Positions 20,595 through 30,400 of a stretch of 64,000 nucleotides of DNA are shown one piece after another. The notes beneath the pieces were generated by a model. The model did not search any database. It was not told the DNA's origin and saw nothing but the letters and a program-made list of their open reading frames with translations. How positions within the stretch are numbered: the first letter of the stretch is position 1; every line of letters starts with the position of its first letter. This DNA is from Laccaria trichodermophora (taxonomy: Eukaryota > Basidiomycota > Agaricomycetes > Agaricales > Hydnangiaceae), in the NCBI GenBank assembly GCA_018417955.1, contig JACTVC010000004.1, positions 1,984,001 through 2,048,000 on the forward strand, in the 5' to 3' direction. The position numbers and the translations under genes are program-made.

Positions 20595-22130
20595 GAGGTT
20601 GAAGGGTTGACATGATCTTACTTACATATTACCAATGCTGCTGCATTAGTTTTTGACATCATGCACAAGCAGTCTTTCACATTAGGAAAGGCTATCCTAT
20701 GCCTTCATGTTGATAGCTACCATACTGTCCTATCTCAAAACATAGTTATAAGCTCAGGGGGATATGGCTAAAGGAATACCATGACTTTACATATTGCTAT
20801 CGCCACATCATCACTTTTTCACATCATGATCAAGTTGGCTGTCAAGCCTGAGGAGGCCATTCATGTTGATATCTACTGTTCTGTCTCAATACATGGTCAA
20901 CTTACAACATGACCTGACTTAAGGACACCTCCAAGGATGAATCAGCCCATCATTCTATAGCCCTCAAAGAGCTGATATCAAAGTTTGGGACAGGCCAGTA
21001 GCTATCAATGTGAAAGCAGAGAATAGCCTGTCCTGATGTGAAAGCCAACTTGGCCATGATGTCAAAAGTGGTGATGTGGCAATAGCAATATGTAAAGTCA
21101 TGGTATTCCTTCAGCCATATCCCTATGAGCTTATAACTATGTTCTGAGATAGGACAGTATGGTAGCTATCAACATGAAGGCATAGGATAGCCTTTCCTAA
21201 TGTGAAAGACTGCTTGTGCATGATGTCAAAAACTAATGCAGCAGCATTGGTAATATGTAAGTAAGATCATGTCAACCCTTCAACCTCACCCCCATAATCT
21301 GGACAGAGCCAAGGACACCATAAACTACATGTCAACTACAAACTTTTGTAATCCCAAAAAGCAGACACTACAAACTTTTCTAATGAAAAAGCGCACACTA
21401 CAACCTTTTGTAGTCTCAAAAAGCAGACACTACAAACTTTTCTAATGAAAAAGTGGACACTACAAGCCTTTGTGGTATCAAAAAGTGGATACTACAAACC
21501 TTTCTAATGAAAAAGCACATCCTACAAACTTTTGTAGTCTCAAAAAGCAGATACTACTAACTTTGTAGTCTAAGTGCAAGTTTTTGACTTTTGAGGTCTT
21601 TTGTAGTCTATCAGTAAACCTTGTAGTCTAAGTCTGACTTTTGTAGTCTTTTGTAGTTTATCAGTATACTTTGTAGTCTATTAGTAAACTGTGTAGTCTA
21701 AGTCCAACTTTTGTGGTCTTTTGTAGTCTATCAGTAAAATTTATAGTCTATGTCTGACTTTTGTAGTCTATCAGTAAACCTTGTAGTCTAAGTCTGGCTA
21801 TCAGTAAACTTTGTTTTTGGTAGTCTATGGTAGTCTATATCCGACTATTATAGTCTGTCAGTGTCAATTTCTTTTCTAGGGCATGCACCTTCCTTTTTTG
21901 GTCATTTTTCCCACGATACAATAATTGTAGCCCTTTCTTTTAGCTTTCCAAATATACTGAAATCATGTTGTTTGGTTTTGTTTTTGCCTAAGGCAAGAAA
22001 TGAAATGAATATGAAGTAGCCCAGGCAAGGATATGAAATTGCCCAGGCAGAGATATGAAATTGCCCAGGCAGGGATATGAAATTGCCTAAGGCAAGAAAT
22101 GAAATGAATATGACAAAATTGTAACCAAAA
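20595..22130. mobile_element. Foldback element B (core plus right arm)
   Basis: The core at 20,595-21,295 is a palindrome: GAGGTTGAAGGGTTGACATG on the left and its inverse on the right, around a spacer near 20,830-21,060. Then follow GGACACCATAAACTACATG (21,313), the CTACAAACTTTT array (21,340-21,870), the TTTCCCACGATACAATAATT block (21,905) and the outer AAATGAAATGAATATG repeats (to about 22,115). The left array is missing, so about half of the element is lost. The core matches 52,680-53,390 and 56,690-57,420. Confidence 0.8.
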
Positions 22131-22149
22131 ACTCTTTGGTTGCTCTTAA

Positions 22150-22462
22150 TTATGACGGCAATTTTGATAGGAACGTCCACAACAAGTTAGAACCGGTTGA
22201 GATGCCGAATTAGAAAACTCCAACAAAGGTTCTGTACCGCAAGTGGGAGAAAGCCTGTAGGTCACTCAAGGTGCTGCTGGAGTCTCGGGCACATGCAGCA
22301 GATCAACTCCAGCAATTGGACATTATTATTCAAATGAGGAAATCGGTGCTGGAGCATCAGGGGAATGTTTCAGGGGAAGAACATTCTACAGACAGGATGG
22401 ATGAAGCTCTGGATATGGAACAGGAGGTCATTGATTTGACGGATGGTATGGATTCATCATAG
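22150..22462 (+). pseudogene. C-terminal fragment of an unknown gene
   Basis: Plus-strand frame with LYRKWEKACRSLKVLLESRA and QLDIIIQMRKSVLEHQGN, ending EVIDLTDGMDSS at 22,462. It is helical with an acidic tail. An in-frame TAG lies near 22,211 and the 5' side is cut by foldback B. Probably the 3' end of a transposon accessory gene. Confidence 0.4.
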
Positions 22463-22615
22463 TTTTATATTGTGTTTGTATACAATCAATCACCTTCATT
22501 GTTCCCCTTTTATCAAGTCTGTCTGGGATTGTCCTCAGGTCATCCATCAGTTAACTCTGAGTTTCAACATTTCCACTAATCCTTAGGAGTCTTTGTATAT
22601 GTTTGTCTTGACATG

Positions 22616-22905
22616 GTGCATTTCTTTCTGACGGTCGACTGTATGCTTCAGGACTTCTGCCAATCTAACAGGGTGCTTTTCTTTCAAACAGTCGACTGTA
22701 CGCCTCAGGCTTTCCATCTTTGACCTGGTGCTTTGCTTTCTGATGGTTGATGGTATGCTTCAGGACTTCCACTAATCTAACGTGGTGCTTTTCTTTCAAA
22801 CGGTTGACTGTATGCTTTGGGACTTCTGCTAATCTAATGTGGTGTGTTTCTTTCAAACAGTCGACTGTATGCCTCAGGCTTTCCGCTAATCGTTCACAGG
22901 TCTTC
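22616..22905. repeat. 57-bp minisatellite, five copies
   Basis: Five tandem copies of a unit of about 57 bp (starts near 22,616, 22,673, 22,730, 22,786 and 22,842) built on TTTCTTTCAAACAGTCGACT and GCTTCAGGACTTCTGC. As 57 is a multiple of three, the minus strand stays open as 19-residue repeats (RLAESLRHTVDCLKETHHI-like). This could be a piece of repeat-protein coding sequence, but no start, splice sites or partner exons are evident. Confidence 0.6.
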
Positions 22906-23331
22906 CCACATGTTAGACCTTGTAGATGGGGCTTTCGATATATATTCCACATGTCCTTCTTGCAGCTAAATCTATATTTCAGGGGTTCCGTGCGTGGTTG
23001 CTCTGTTTTTCTACTTGTTCAATTTTGATGAAGCTGCATTGGCTGTAGTTGTCCCAGTACTTTACCCTCCCCCATGAGTTCCGGCGGACTTCAGCAGACT
23101 CCCATAGAATGTCAGAATTCCATCCAGAGTCTGCCGGAATGGTAGGAATCTCAAATTCCAGTGGATTCTGCTGGATTCTGAATGGAATTCCAGTGGATTC
23201 TGCTGGATTCTGAATGAAATTCCCATGCACTTACTAATTTTATGGATGGATTTTAAATATAGATTGATCAAATGGCATTGATAGATCAGCATACTTGATT
23301 GATATTGTATATACATTTAGTTTATGTAATT

Positions 23332-23960
23332 CTAAAGTGAGTCATCTACTGTTCCCTCTTCTTCTTCTTCTTCTTCTATAGTAGAATCTTTACTTAATTC
23401 CTGCTTTCTAATCACATATCTTGTGTGATAGAAAAGCATAGTATGAAGAAACAGTTAAAGTTGCCTTGTGTCATTCTTTTCAAGATGGAATCAAATCCAC
23501 CAAGCCATGAATTTAATTGTTCACAAGCCTGCAAAAGCAATAAGTTATAAAATATATATTATAAAATTAAGAACTGTACCTGAGTATTGAAGGCTCTATT
23601 CAAATATGGTCAACCATTTTTATCAACAGCAGATATAACCAGATTAGGTGCAGAACTATTGAGAGGTGCAGGATTACACCATTTACAACAGATATAGTCA
23701 GTTGTGCAATGATTAATGTAATGGTAGCTATCCACAATGAATCGAGTGGTCTTTTTCCATATCCACTCCCAGCTCCCATTGGCTATCACAGTTTGAAGCA
23801 CTAGGCATGCTTTTTCAATGCAAATGTAATCTGGTCTAGATTCTTCTGTTGGAAAGATAGATTCCAACCAATTTAAAATATTTGTTGGTGATTCTGCCTT
23901 GTCAAATTTAGTCCATGCAATAACAACACCACATGGGCAGTTATAGTTTCTACACAATAA
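23332..23960 (-). pseudogene. KDZ-like transposase 3' relic
   Basis: Exons 23,960-23,580 and 23,528-23,332 join at a GT-AG intron. Translation shows NCPCGVVIAWTKFDKAES, RPDYICIEKAC, FIVDSYHYINHCTTDYIC, NLVISAVDKNG and, in the last exon, ACEQLNSWLGGFDSILKRM. This is the catalytic half of the KDZ-type proteins whose other half bears CxC5/CxC6-like cysteine clusters. It is inactive: TGA follows DKNG at about 23,610, the expected Asp before KAC is Glu, and a base is missing after GNFN. It ends in a Glu-rich run made by a (CTT)n repeat. Confidence 0.68.
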
Positions 23961-24244
23961 AATCGAGAAGGGTTGAAATAATGTTTGACTTGTGGTTCAG
24001 ACACTGGTTGGTCATGAGGCTGTACAGGTCTTCAGTACTTTACCCTCCCCCACATGCTCTGATCAGCATCACCATTGCTGATCAGAACTGCTCAGTTCTG
24101 ATCAGCACTGAGCTAGAGGTCAGGTAACTTGAGCTGTATTTATTGAAGTCAGAAATTCAGACCTCCTTATATTATTCACAAGTGAATTAGATCAAATAAT
24201 GAAGTATTTCAATTGTAATACAAAATATATTTAACTACATACAG

Positions 24245-24455
24245 TGTATACTAGAGAGGGAGGGGATGGGCAAGGAAGGGGCAGAAAATGAGGAGGGAAG
24301 GGGGAAGGGAAAAGGGAAAAGGAAGGGGGGGGGGGGGCACAAGGAATAGGGGATGGAAAAGGGAAGGGGAGGGACAGGGAAGGGGGAGGACAAAGAAAGG
24401 GGGAGGGAATAGGAAGGGGGAGAGAAAAGGGAGGGGGGAGGGAAAAGGGAGGGGG
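24245..24455. repeat. Polypurine tract
   Basis: About 210 bp that is almost only A and G on the plus strand, including a G run near 24,326. The same tract, in either orientation, occurs in elements J, J2, L and M. Long open frames here are artefacts. Confidence 0.85.
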
Positions 24456-24990
24456 CTCGTCGACGTTGTTGGTGGTTGTGGTTGTCGTCATCCTTGTCAT
24501 CCATTGACATGTGGACATCATCCTTGTTGTCCATTGACATGTGGCCATCGTCCTTGTCATCCGTTGATGTGTGGCTGTCATCCTCATCGTCCGTCGACAT
24601 GTGGCCATTGTCATTGTTGCTGACGTGTCATCCGTTGTCATCATCCGTTGACAGGTCATTGTTGTCGTTGTTGTCCATTGACATGTGGCCGTCATTGTTG
24701 TCGTCTGTTGATGTGACGTGTTGTTGTCGTCATCCGTTGATGTGTGGCTGTCCTCATTGTTGCTGATGTGTTGTTGTCTGTTGTTGTTGTTGTCCATTGT
24801 CATCCATCATCCGTCATCCATCATCGTTGTCTGTTGACGTGTTGTCGTCCATTGTCATCTGTCATCCATCATCCATCATCGTTGTCTGTTGACATGTTGT
24901 CGTCCTCATCGTCTGTCCTCATCTGTTGACGTGTGGCTGTCCTTGTCATCGCTGATGTGTCGTCATCCATCATCATCCATCATCATTGTT
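24456..24990. repeat. GTCATCCGTTGACATGTGG minisatellite
   Basis: Variable repeats of TCATCCGTTGACATGTGGCC and TTGTTGTCCATTG fill this part of element K. The related GACGACAACGCCCACGTCA repeats occur on the other strand in elements J and J2. Confidence 0.8.
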
Positions 24991-25185
24991 GTCCATTGGC
25001 GTGGGCGTGATTGGAGGTGACCACACTGGTTGCAGTGATGGTGGTGGTGGTTGTGGTTGTGGTTGTGGTTGTGGTTGAAAGCAAAACACAGATGCTGATG
25101 GTGACACCGGCAAATGCTGCAACTTCTTTAGGAAGGTGGGTGTGAGGATGGGTTATATAGAATAAATGTTGCTAGAATTTCAACA

Positions 25186-25262
25186 GCCATATGGTGTAGC
25201 GGAAATATTGCTGCTGAGAATTCACGTGATGTTTCCTGAGGCTAGAGTTCAATCCTTATGCA
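25186..25262 (+). other. tRNA-like segment in element K
   Basis: ATGGTGTAGCGGAAATATTG resembles an A box and GCTAGAGTTCAATCC a B box 50 nt on, followed by an AT-rich tail. Elements L and M have a similar segment at the same end, which points to a polymerase III promoter kept by the family. Confidence 0.45.
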
Positions 25263-25637
25263 TCCACTTATTTTTATATATATTATAATAACAGTACCAA
25301 ATATTGGAATTCATTGGAATCTGTCGGAATCTGTTGGAATTTGACTGGAATATATTAAATGTACTTTCCATTGGAATTCCATGGAATCTGGTTGGAATTC
25401 CAATGGATTCCAATGGAAACTGTTCCAGGAGGCTCCTGAATTCCAACCATTTCCACTGGATTCTGTCAGATTCCATTGGAATTTCCATGGAATTCCGACA
25501 TTCCACTTGGAATCCGCCAGAACTCATGGGGGATGGTAAAGACCTCAACTCACTTGACCAGCATGAGCTATAACATGGAGGATGAAGGAGAAAACTCAGA
25601 AACCACAAGGTTGTAAGAGAAAAATACCCATCTGACT

Positions 25638-27222
25638 CATTAGTGGCTACCATTTTAATCATATAAAATAGGCAACTGTCAGCACAGTCATTTATTTGCA
25701 GCCAAGGTTTTTTATGATATGAAATGCCTAGGCAATCTTATGAAATGATTTCAATTTCATTTTTCAAGCCTATGTCATTTATCCCAGCTCCCTGTCAATC
25801 ATTCCAGGCTTGATTTCATTTCCATTTCATTTGCTATTTCATTGCTACCCAGCCCTATATTTCATTGCTTTCCTGGTGCGATGTTTTAGCTATTTCATTC
25901 CTATCCAGCCCTATATTTCATTGCTTTCCTGGTGTGATGTTTTAGCTATTTCATTCCTATCCAGCCCTATATTTCATTGCTTGCCTGGTGCTGTATTTCA
26001 TTGCTTTCCTGGTGCGATGTTTTAGTCATTTCATTGCTACCCAGCCCTATATTTCATTCATTTCCTGGTGCTATATTTCCTGGTACTATATTTCATTGCT
26101 CTCCTAGTGCGATGTTTTAGTGATTTCATTTCTTCCTGGCCTCATATTTCATTGCCTGCTTACCTCGATGTTTTAGCCATTTCATTTCTACCCAATCCCC
26201 TATTTCATTACTTGCATGAGGCTATATTTCATTGCTTTCCTGGTGCGATGTTTTAGCCATTTCATTTCTATCCTGCCTACATTTCATTGCCTGCCTAGTG
26301 TGATCTTTTGGGTGGCACAGGGTGCACTTTCTAAAAAAGGAATTCATTTCTCTCCAGGGCTATTTTTGGTAGTTCATTCCTGCCTAGGTGAAAAGCAGGG
26401 TAGGTAGAGATGATGACACCTGGGAGGGTAGTCACATGACCAATTACCAAAAATGGTCAAAAATGAAAGTTATAGCCCTAGACTGTAACTGAGCAAATCT
26501 GTTTAAATTATATTCTGAAGTACTCCTGTAGTGGAGATATGAGATAAAGGATTTTCAAAAGTGTTGCTTTTTTTTTTTTTTTTTTTTTTTGCATTTTTCT
26601 CCATGAAAATAAAACCAAACAACATGATTTCACTATATTTAAAGAAAGGGCTACAATTATTGTATCATGGGAAAAATGACCAAAAAAGGAAGGTGCATGC
26701 CCTAGAAAGAAATTGACACTGACAGACTATAAGAGTCTACCATAGACTACAAAGTTGACTGATAGACTACAAAACACTACAAAAGTCAGACTCAGACTAC
26801 AAAAGCTTGGATCTAGACTACAAAGTTAGGGTTATGGTTAAAAGCTTATCTAGAACTACAAAGTTTGTAGTGTTCACTTTTCATCATTACAAATTTTTTT
26901 AGTGTTAATTTTTTCCTTAGAAAGGTTTGTAGTGTCTGCCAAGTTTGGTGTGCACTTTTCCATTAGGAAAGTTTGTAGTCTCCACTTTTTTTGACTACAA
27001 AGTGTGTGCTTTTTCATTAGAAAAGTTAGTAGTGTCTGCTTTTTGAGCCTACAAAGGTTTGTAGTGTCCGCTTTTTTATTAGAAAAGTTTGTAGTGTCCA
27101 CTTTTTGAGACTACAAAAGTTTGTAGTGTCCGCTTCTTGAGCCTACAAAAGTTTGTAGTGTGCACTTTTTCAGGAGAAAAGTTTGTAGTTGACATGTAGT
27201 TTATGGTGTCCTTGGCACTTCA
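25638..27222. mobile_element. Foldback element arm C
   Basis: Starts with CATTAGTGGCTACCATT, a variant of the CACTAG terminus. Then comes a TTTCATTGCTTTCCTGG minisatellite (25,735-26,330), the CACATGACCAATTACC block (26,432), a T18 run (26,573), the TACAATTATTGTATCATGGG block (26,650), a CTACAAA/TTTGTAGTGTC array (26,730-27,190) and GACATGTAGTTTATGGTGTC (27,190). It stops where the core should begin. Low-complexity open frames here are not genes. Confidence 0.8.
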
Positions 27223-27601
27223 GTCACCCATTTTTGGGTACCTATGAGGTTATCCAATTCTTTGAATTAGGGAACCTTAGTGGTACCCCATTCCAGAGTG
27301 GTATGACCCTCATACCAATTTCATCATACCATGGTATGGATGCCACATACCATTCCACCTCATACCATACCATACCATACCATCATTCCATAGCTGTCAC
27401 AGGGTCTGGGGTCCTTTTTACAAAATATTGTCCAGGCTGCAATACTGATCCATTGCGCTCCATTTTTTGTGGAATGGTTCTTCAGATTTCTTCAGACATT
27501 TTAAGGTACAAGTGGAGGCTATAGGATGAACTTGATCCTTTGAAAATTCACCTGAAAATTAGCTTGATTGGGCTTTATCCCAGGGTTTGGCCATTTTCAC
27601 T

Positions 27602-29035
27602 GAGGTTTTTATTGTCCTCCACTGATTCCTGCCGGAATCTGGCAGAATCCAGGGAATTCCTGGAATTCCAGAGGAATCAAATTTGGCAGAGGGCCCTGCC
27701 AAATTGATCAAACAATTCTGCAGAATTTTGAATGGAATTCAAATTCCGCCAGAATGATCCCAGTGATCACCTGGAAGGAATGCTCACAGAACGAGACGGA
27801 ACGGAATTCCTTTTGGGCATCATCAACAAACAACGCCATCTCTTTCAACCACCACCATCATCACCAATGCCTACACACCATGTCGCCAACGTCCACCACC
27901 ATGCACATCAGCCACGATGAGACAATGACGACAGCCACGACATGGGAGATGACGCCTCAACGCCACATCAACAACCCCAGTAAACGAGCACGGCAATACG
28001 TTGCCACGTCGCTGATAGCAACGTGGCAACCAGACAACAAATGACGAAATCGGATGACGACCACCACGTCAGCAGACGACGATGACGACTACGTCAGTGG
28101 ACGATGACGACGACTATGTCAGCAGACGATGACGACAACTGTGTCAGCAGACGACGATGACCATGTCAGCAGATGACGATGCCCACGTCAATGGACAATG
28201 AGCACATCAGCAGACGACGACGACCCACCCTCTTCCCTGTCCCTCCTTTCCCTCCTCCCCTCCCTTTCCGTCCCCCCTTCCTTGTGCCTATCTTTGTCCA
28301 TCTCCCCTCCCTTTTCTCTCCCCCTTCCTTGTCCATCCCCCCTTCCCTTTCTCTGTCCCTTCCCCCTTCCTTGTGTGTGCCTCTCTTTGCCCATCTTCTT
28401 CCCCCCTTCCATCCCCCCTCCCCCCTTCCCTGTGCCTCCCCCTTCCTTTAGTATACACTGTAGTAAAATGTATTTTATGTTATAATTGAAATACATTAAA
28501 ATTTGATTTCTATTTAAATTTGACTTCTGAATTTTGAAAGAATATGAAGCTATCAGTATAAGGTGACTTCAGAATGTAATAGAATAGATATATGTAGCTC
28601 TACTGAATATACTACAATATGTGAACAATTGAATGCATGGCTTGGTGGATTTGAGCCAATTCTCAAATGCATGAAACCTGGAAATTTCAACTGGTTTTTA
28701 CATGCAATGTTGTTTTATCACACAAAACATGTCCTCACTCAACAGAAACACAAAGCAAAGTCTCAGGAGATTAATGGTGATGATGAAGACTTGGGTTTGG
28801 ATGAACAACATGCAGAATCTAATGTCTCTGAATCTGATTGAAATAAATAAATCCATGTAGTAGTAAGTAACTAGTCATATGCCTTATGCCCTTGTTTAGT
28901 AAAAGATTTAGTGCTACAATTCTATTTGTCTGATGTAAAGAAGGAGATTCAGGGTCCAAAATTAATTAACCAGAAGTTCTAGTGTTCAATTTCTGTTGAT
29001 TCCAGCTGGAATCAGTGGAGGAATGGAAAGTATTG
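27602..29035. mobile_element. Non-autonomous element J
   Basis: Left end GAGGTTTTTATTGTCCTCC, right end the inverse of CAATACTTTCCATTCCTCC, as in element I. The interior has CACCAC and GACGATGAC repeats, a polypyrimidine tract (28,225-28,450), a TGTAGTAAAATGTATTTTATG tail motif and the last exon of a KDZ-like transposase. The flanks do not give an 8-bp duplication, and a further right end follows at 30,046, so it may be part of a head-to-tail compound insertion. Confidence 0.7.
28563..28841 (+). pseudogene. Last exon of a KDZ-like transposase
   Basis: From about 28,615 the frame reads CEQLNAWLGGFEPILKCMK, then GNFNWFLHAMLFYHTKHVL, and ends in an acidic tail (DEDLGLDEQHAESNVSESD) with TGA. 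It matches the last exon of the relic in element K, and the bases before CEQLN look like a damaged splice acceptor. The upstream residues in this frame are not coding. It is the only transposase remnant in element J. Confidence 0.7.
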
Positions 29036-30046
29036 GCATGCCAGTGCACCACCACACCAACACACAACCACCATGACCATGCCCACAGATGACATGCCCC
29101 ACCACATCAACGGATGATGCCCACATCAATGGACAACCACCACCACGTCAGCGGACGACAATGCCCACGTCGACAGATGATGAGCACATCAGCAGACAAC
29201 AACAACGACAGCAGATGACACCCACGTCAACAGATGACAATGACCATGTCAGCAGACAACGACGCCCACGTCAACAGATGACAATGAGCACGTCAGTGGA
29301 TGACACCCATGTCAATGGACGACAACGAGCACATCAGCGACGCCAACAAACGACATGCCCACGATGACACCACCACCACATCAACGGATGCCCACATCAA
29401 CAGATGACAACGACGTCAACAGACAACGAGCACATTAGTGGACGACAAGCACGTCAACGGACGACGATGGCCCACCCTCTTCCCTATCCCTCCCTCTTCC
29501 TTTCCCTTCTCCCCTTCATTTTCCCTCCCCTCTGTTCCCTCTCTCCATCCCTCCCCCCTCTCTCCATCCCTCCCCCTCCCCTCCATCCCCCCTCCATCTC
29601 TCCTCTCCATCACTCTCCACCACTCTCTCCCCACCACTCCCTCCCTCCCCCTTGTGTAGTAGAGTATGTAGTTCTTTAACACTCAATGTTGTAGAATAGA
29701 TTTATGTAGTTCTAATGAATATAATATACTACAATTTTCTCTGTTCAAATCTAAGTGTGATAAGAAATTCTTAGGATTAAGTTATCAACATAGAATAGAA
29801 TAATAGATTGGTTGACTACATTGCATAAGTAATTCAGGAGGTCTTGATAAGTGCACATTAAGTCACATTTAAAGTGTATTTTCATCAATTCCTGTGTTCC
29901 AAAACATATGTCTGAAATAGAAGAGTGAAATGTAACCTAAATAATGAGATTTTCTGTCTATTCCAGTTGGATTCCACCGGAATTCCTGGATTCTGGCCAG
30001 AATCCATGGAATCCAGTAGGAATCAGTGGAGGAATGGAAAGTATTG
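29036..30046. mobile_element. Element J2, right part
   Basis: Follows J directly and lacks a left end. Contains CCCACGTCAACAGATGAC repeats (29,080-29,470), a polypyrimidine tract (29,470-29,650), the TGTAGTAGAGTATGTAG tail motif, and a right end GGAGGAATGGAAAGTATTG at 30,028-30,046. It was probably joined to J by recombination or nested insertion. Confidence 0.6.
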
Positions 30047-30400
30047 TCACAATGGCATGGGCTCTGAAGGAAAACAAGATTTTTGCAAGACTTTATTTAT
30101 TGCAAAGGCATGAACTTTAGCCAAATTATTACCCAAGGCAAGGATGCCTTCTTCAGATAGAATATGTTCAAAATTTGCCATTTATGAAAAAGTATGGGGT
30201 CATTCCATAGGAATGGGATCATCAAAAAACTTGGATTTGGAATCTCCTCATATCTGCTACTCAGCAGAGCTGGCATTGTGGGGAATTTTGATTTGAACAT
30301 TTGAACACAAGCAGGCCAAGACTTCTAATTACAAGCTTCAAGGTATCATTATTAAATACAGCTATTCTAATTTAAATCAAAATTCTGTCTTTCATACAAT
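30047..30400. other. Unassigned sequence
   Basis: AT-rich, with no gene, RNA or repeat that I can support. It precedes the NLR relic. Confidence 0.4.

Larger units (their letters stand above)
23055..25546. mobile_element. Non-autonomous KDZ-type element K
   Basis: Left end CAGTACTTTACCCTCCCCCA, right end the inverse of GAGGTCTTTACCATCCCCCA; both run on as ATGAGTTCYGGCGGA and GGAATTCC-rich inverted repeats. Inside, in order, are a 3' piece of a KDZ-like transposase (-), a second internal left end near 24,034 (CAGTACTTTACCCTCCCCCA, so nested insertion), a polypurine tract, a GTCATCCGTTGA minisatellite and a tRNA-like segment. No target duplication is evident. The end sequences match elements L, M, I and J. 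Confidence 0.78.

Noticed and set aside
24231..24929. 190-codon minus-strand frame and plus-strand Trp/Cys/His-rich frames
   Set aside because: Repeat-driven frames in element K; they contain only Thr/Asp/His repeats and Pro/Ser/Phe tracts.
23055..25546. 8-bp target duplication for element K
   Set aside because: Flanks TAGTTGTC and AACTCACT do not match; the call rests on end sequence only.
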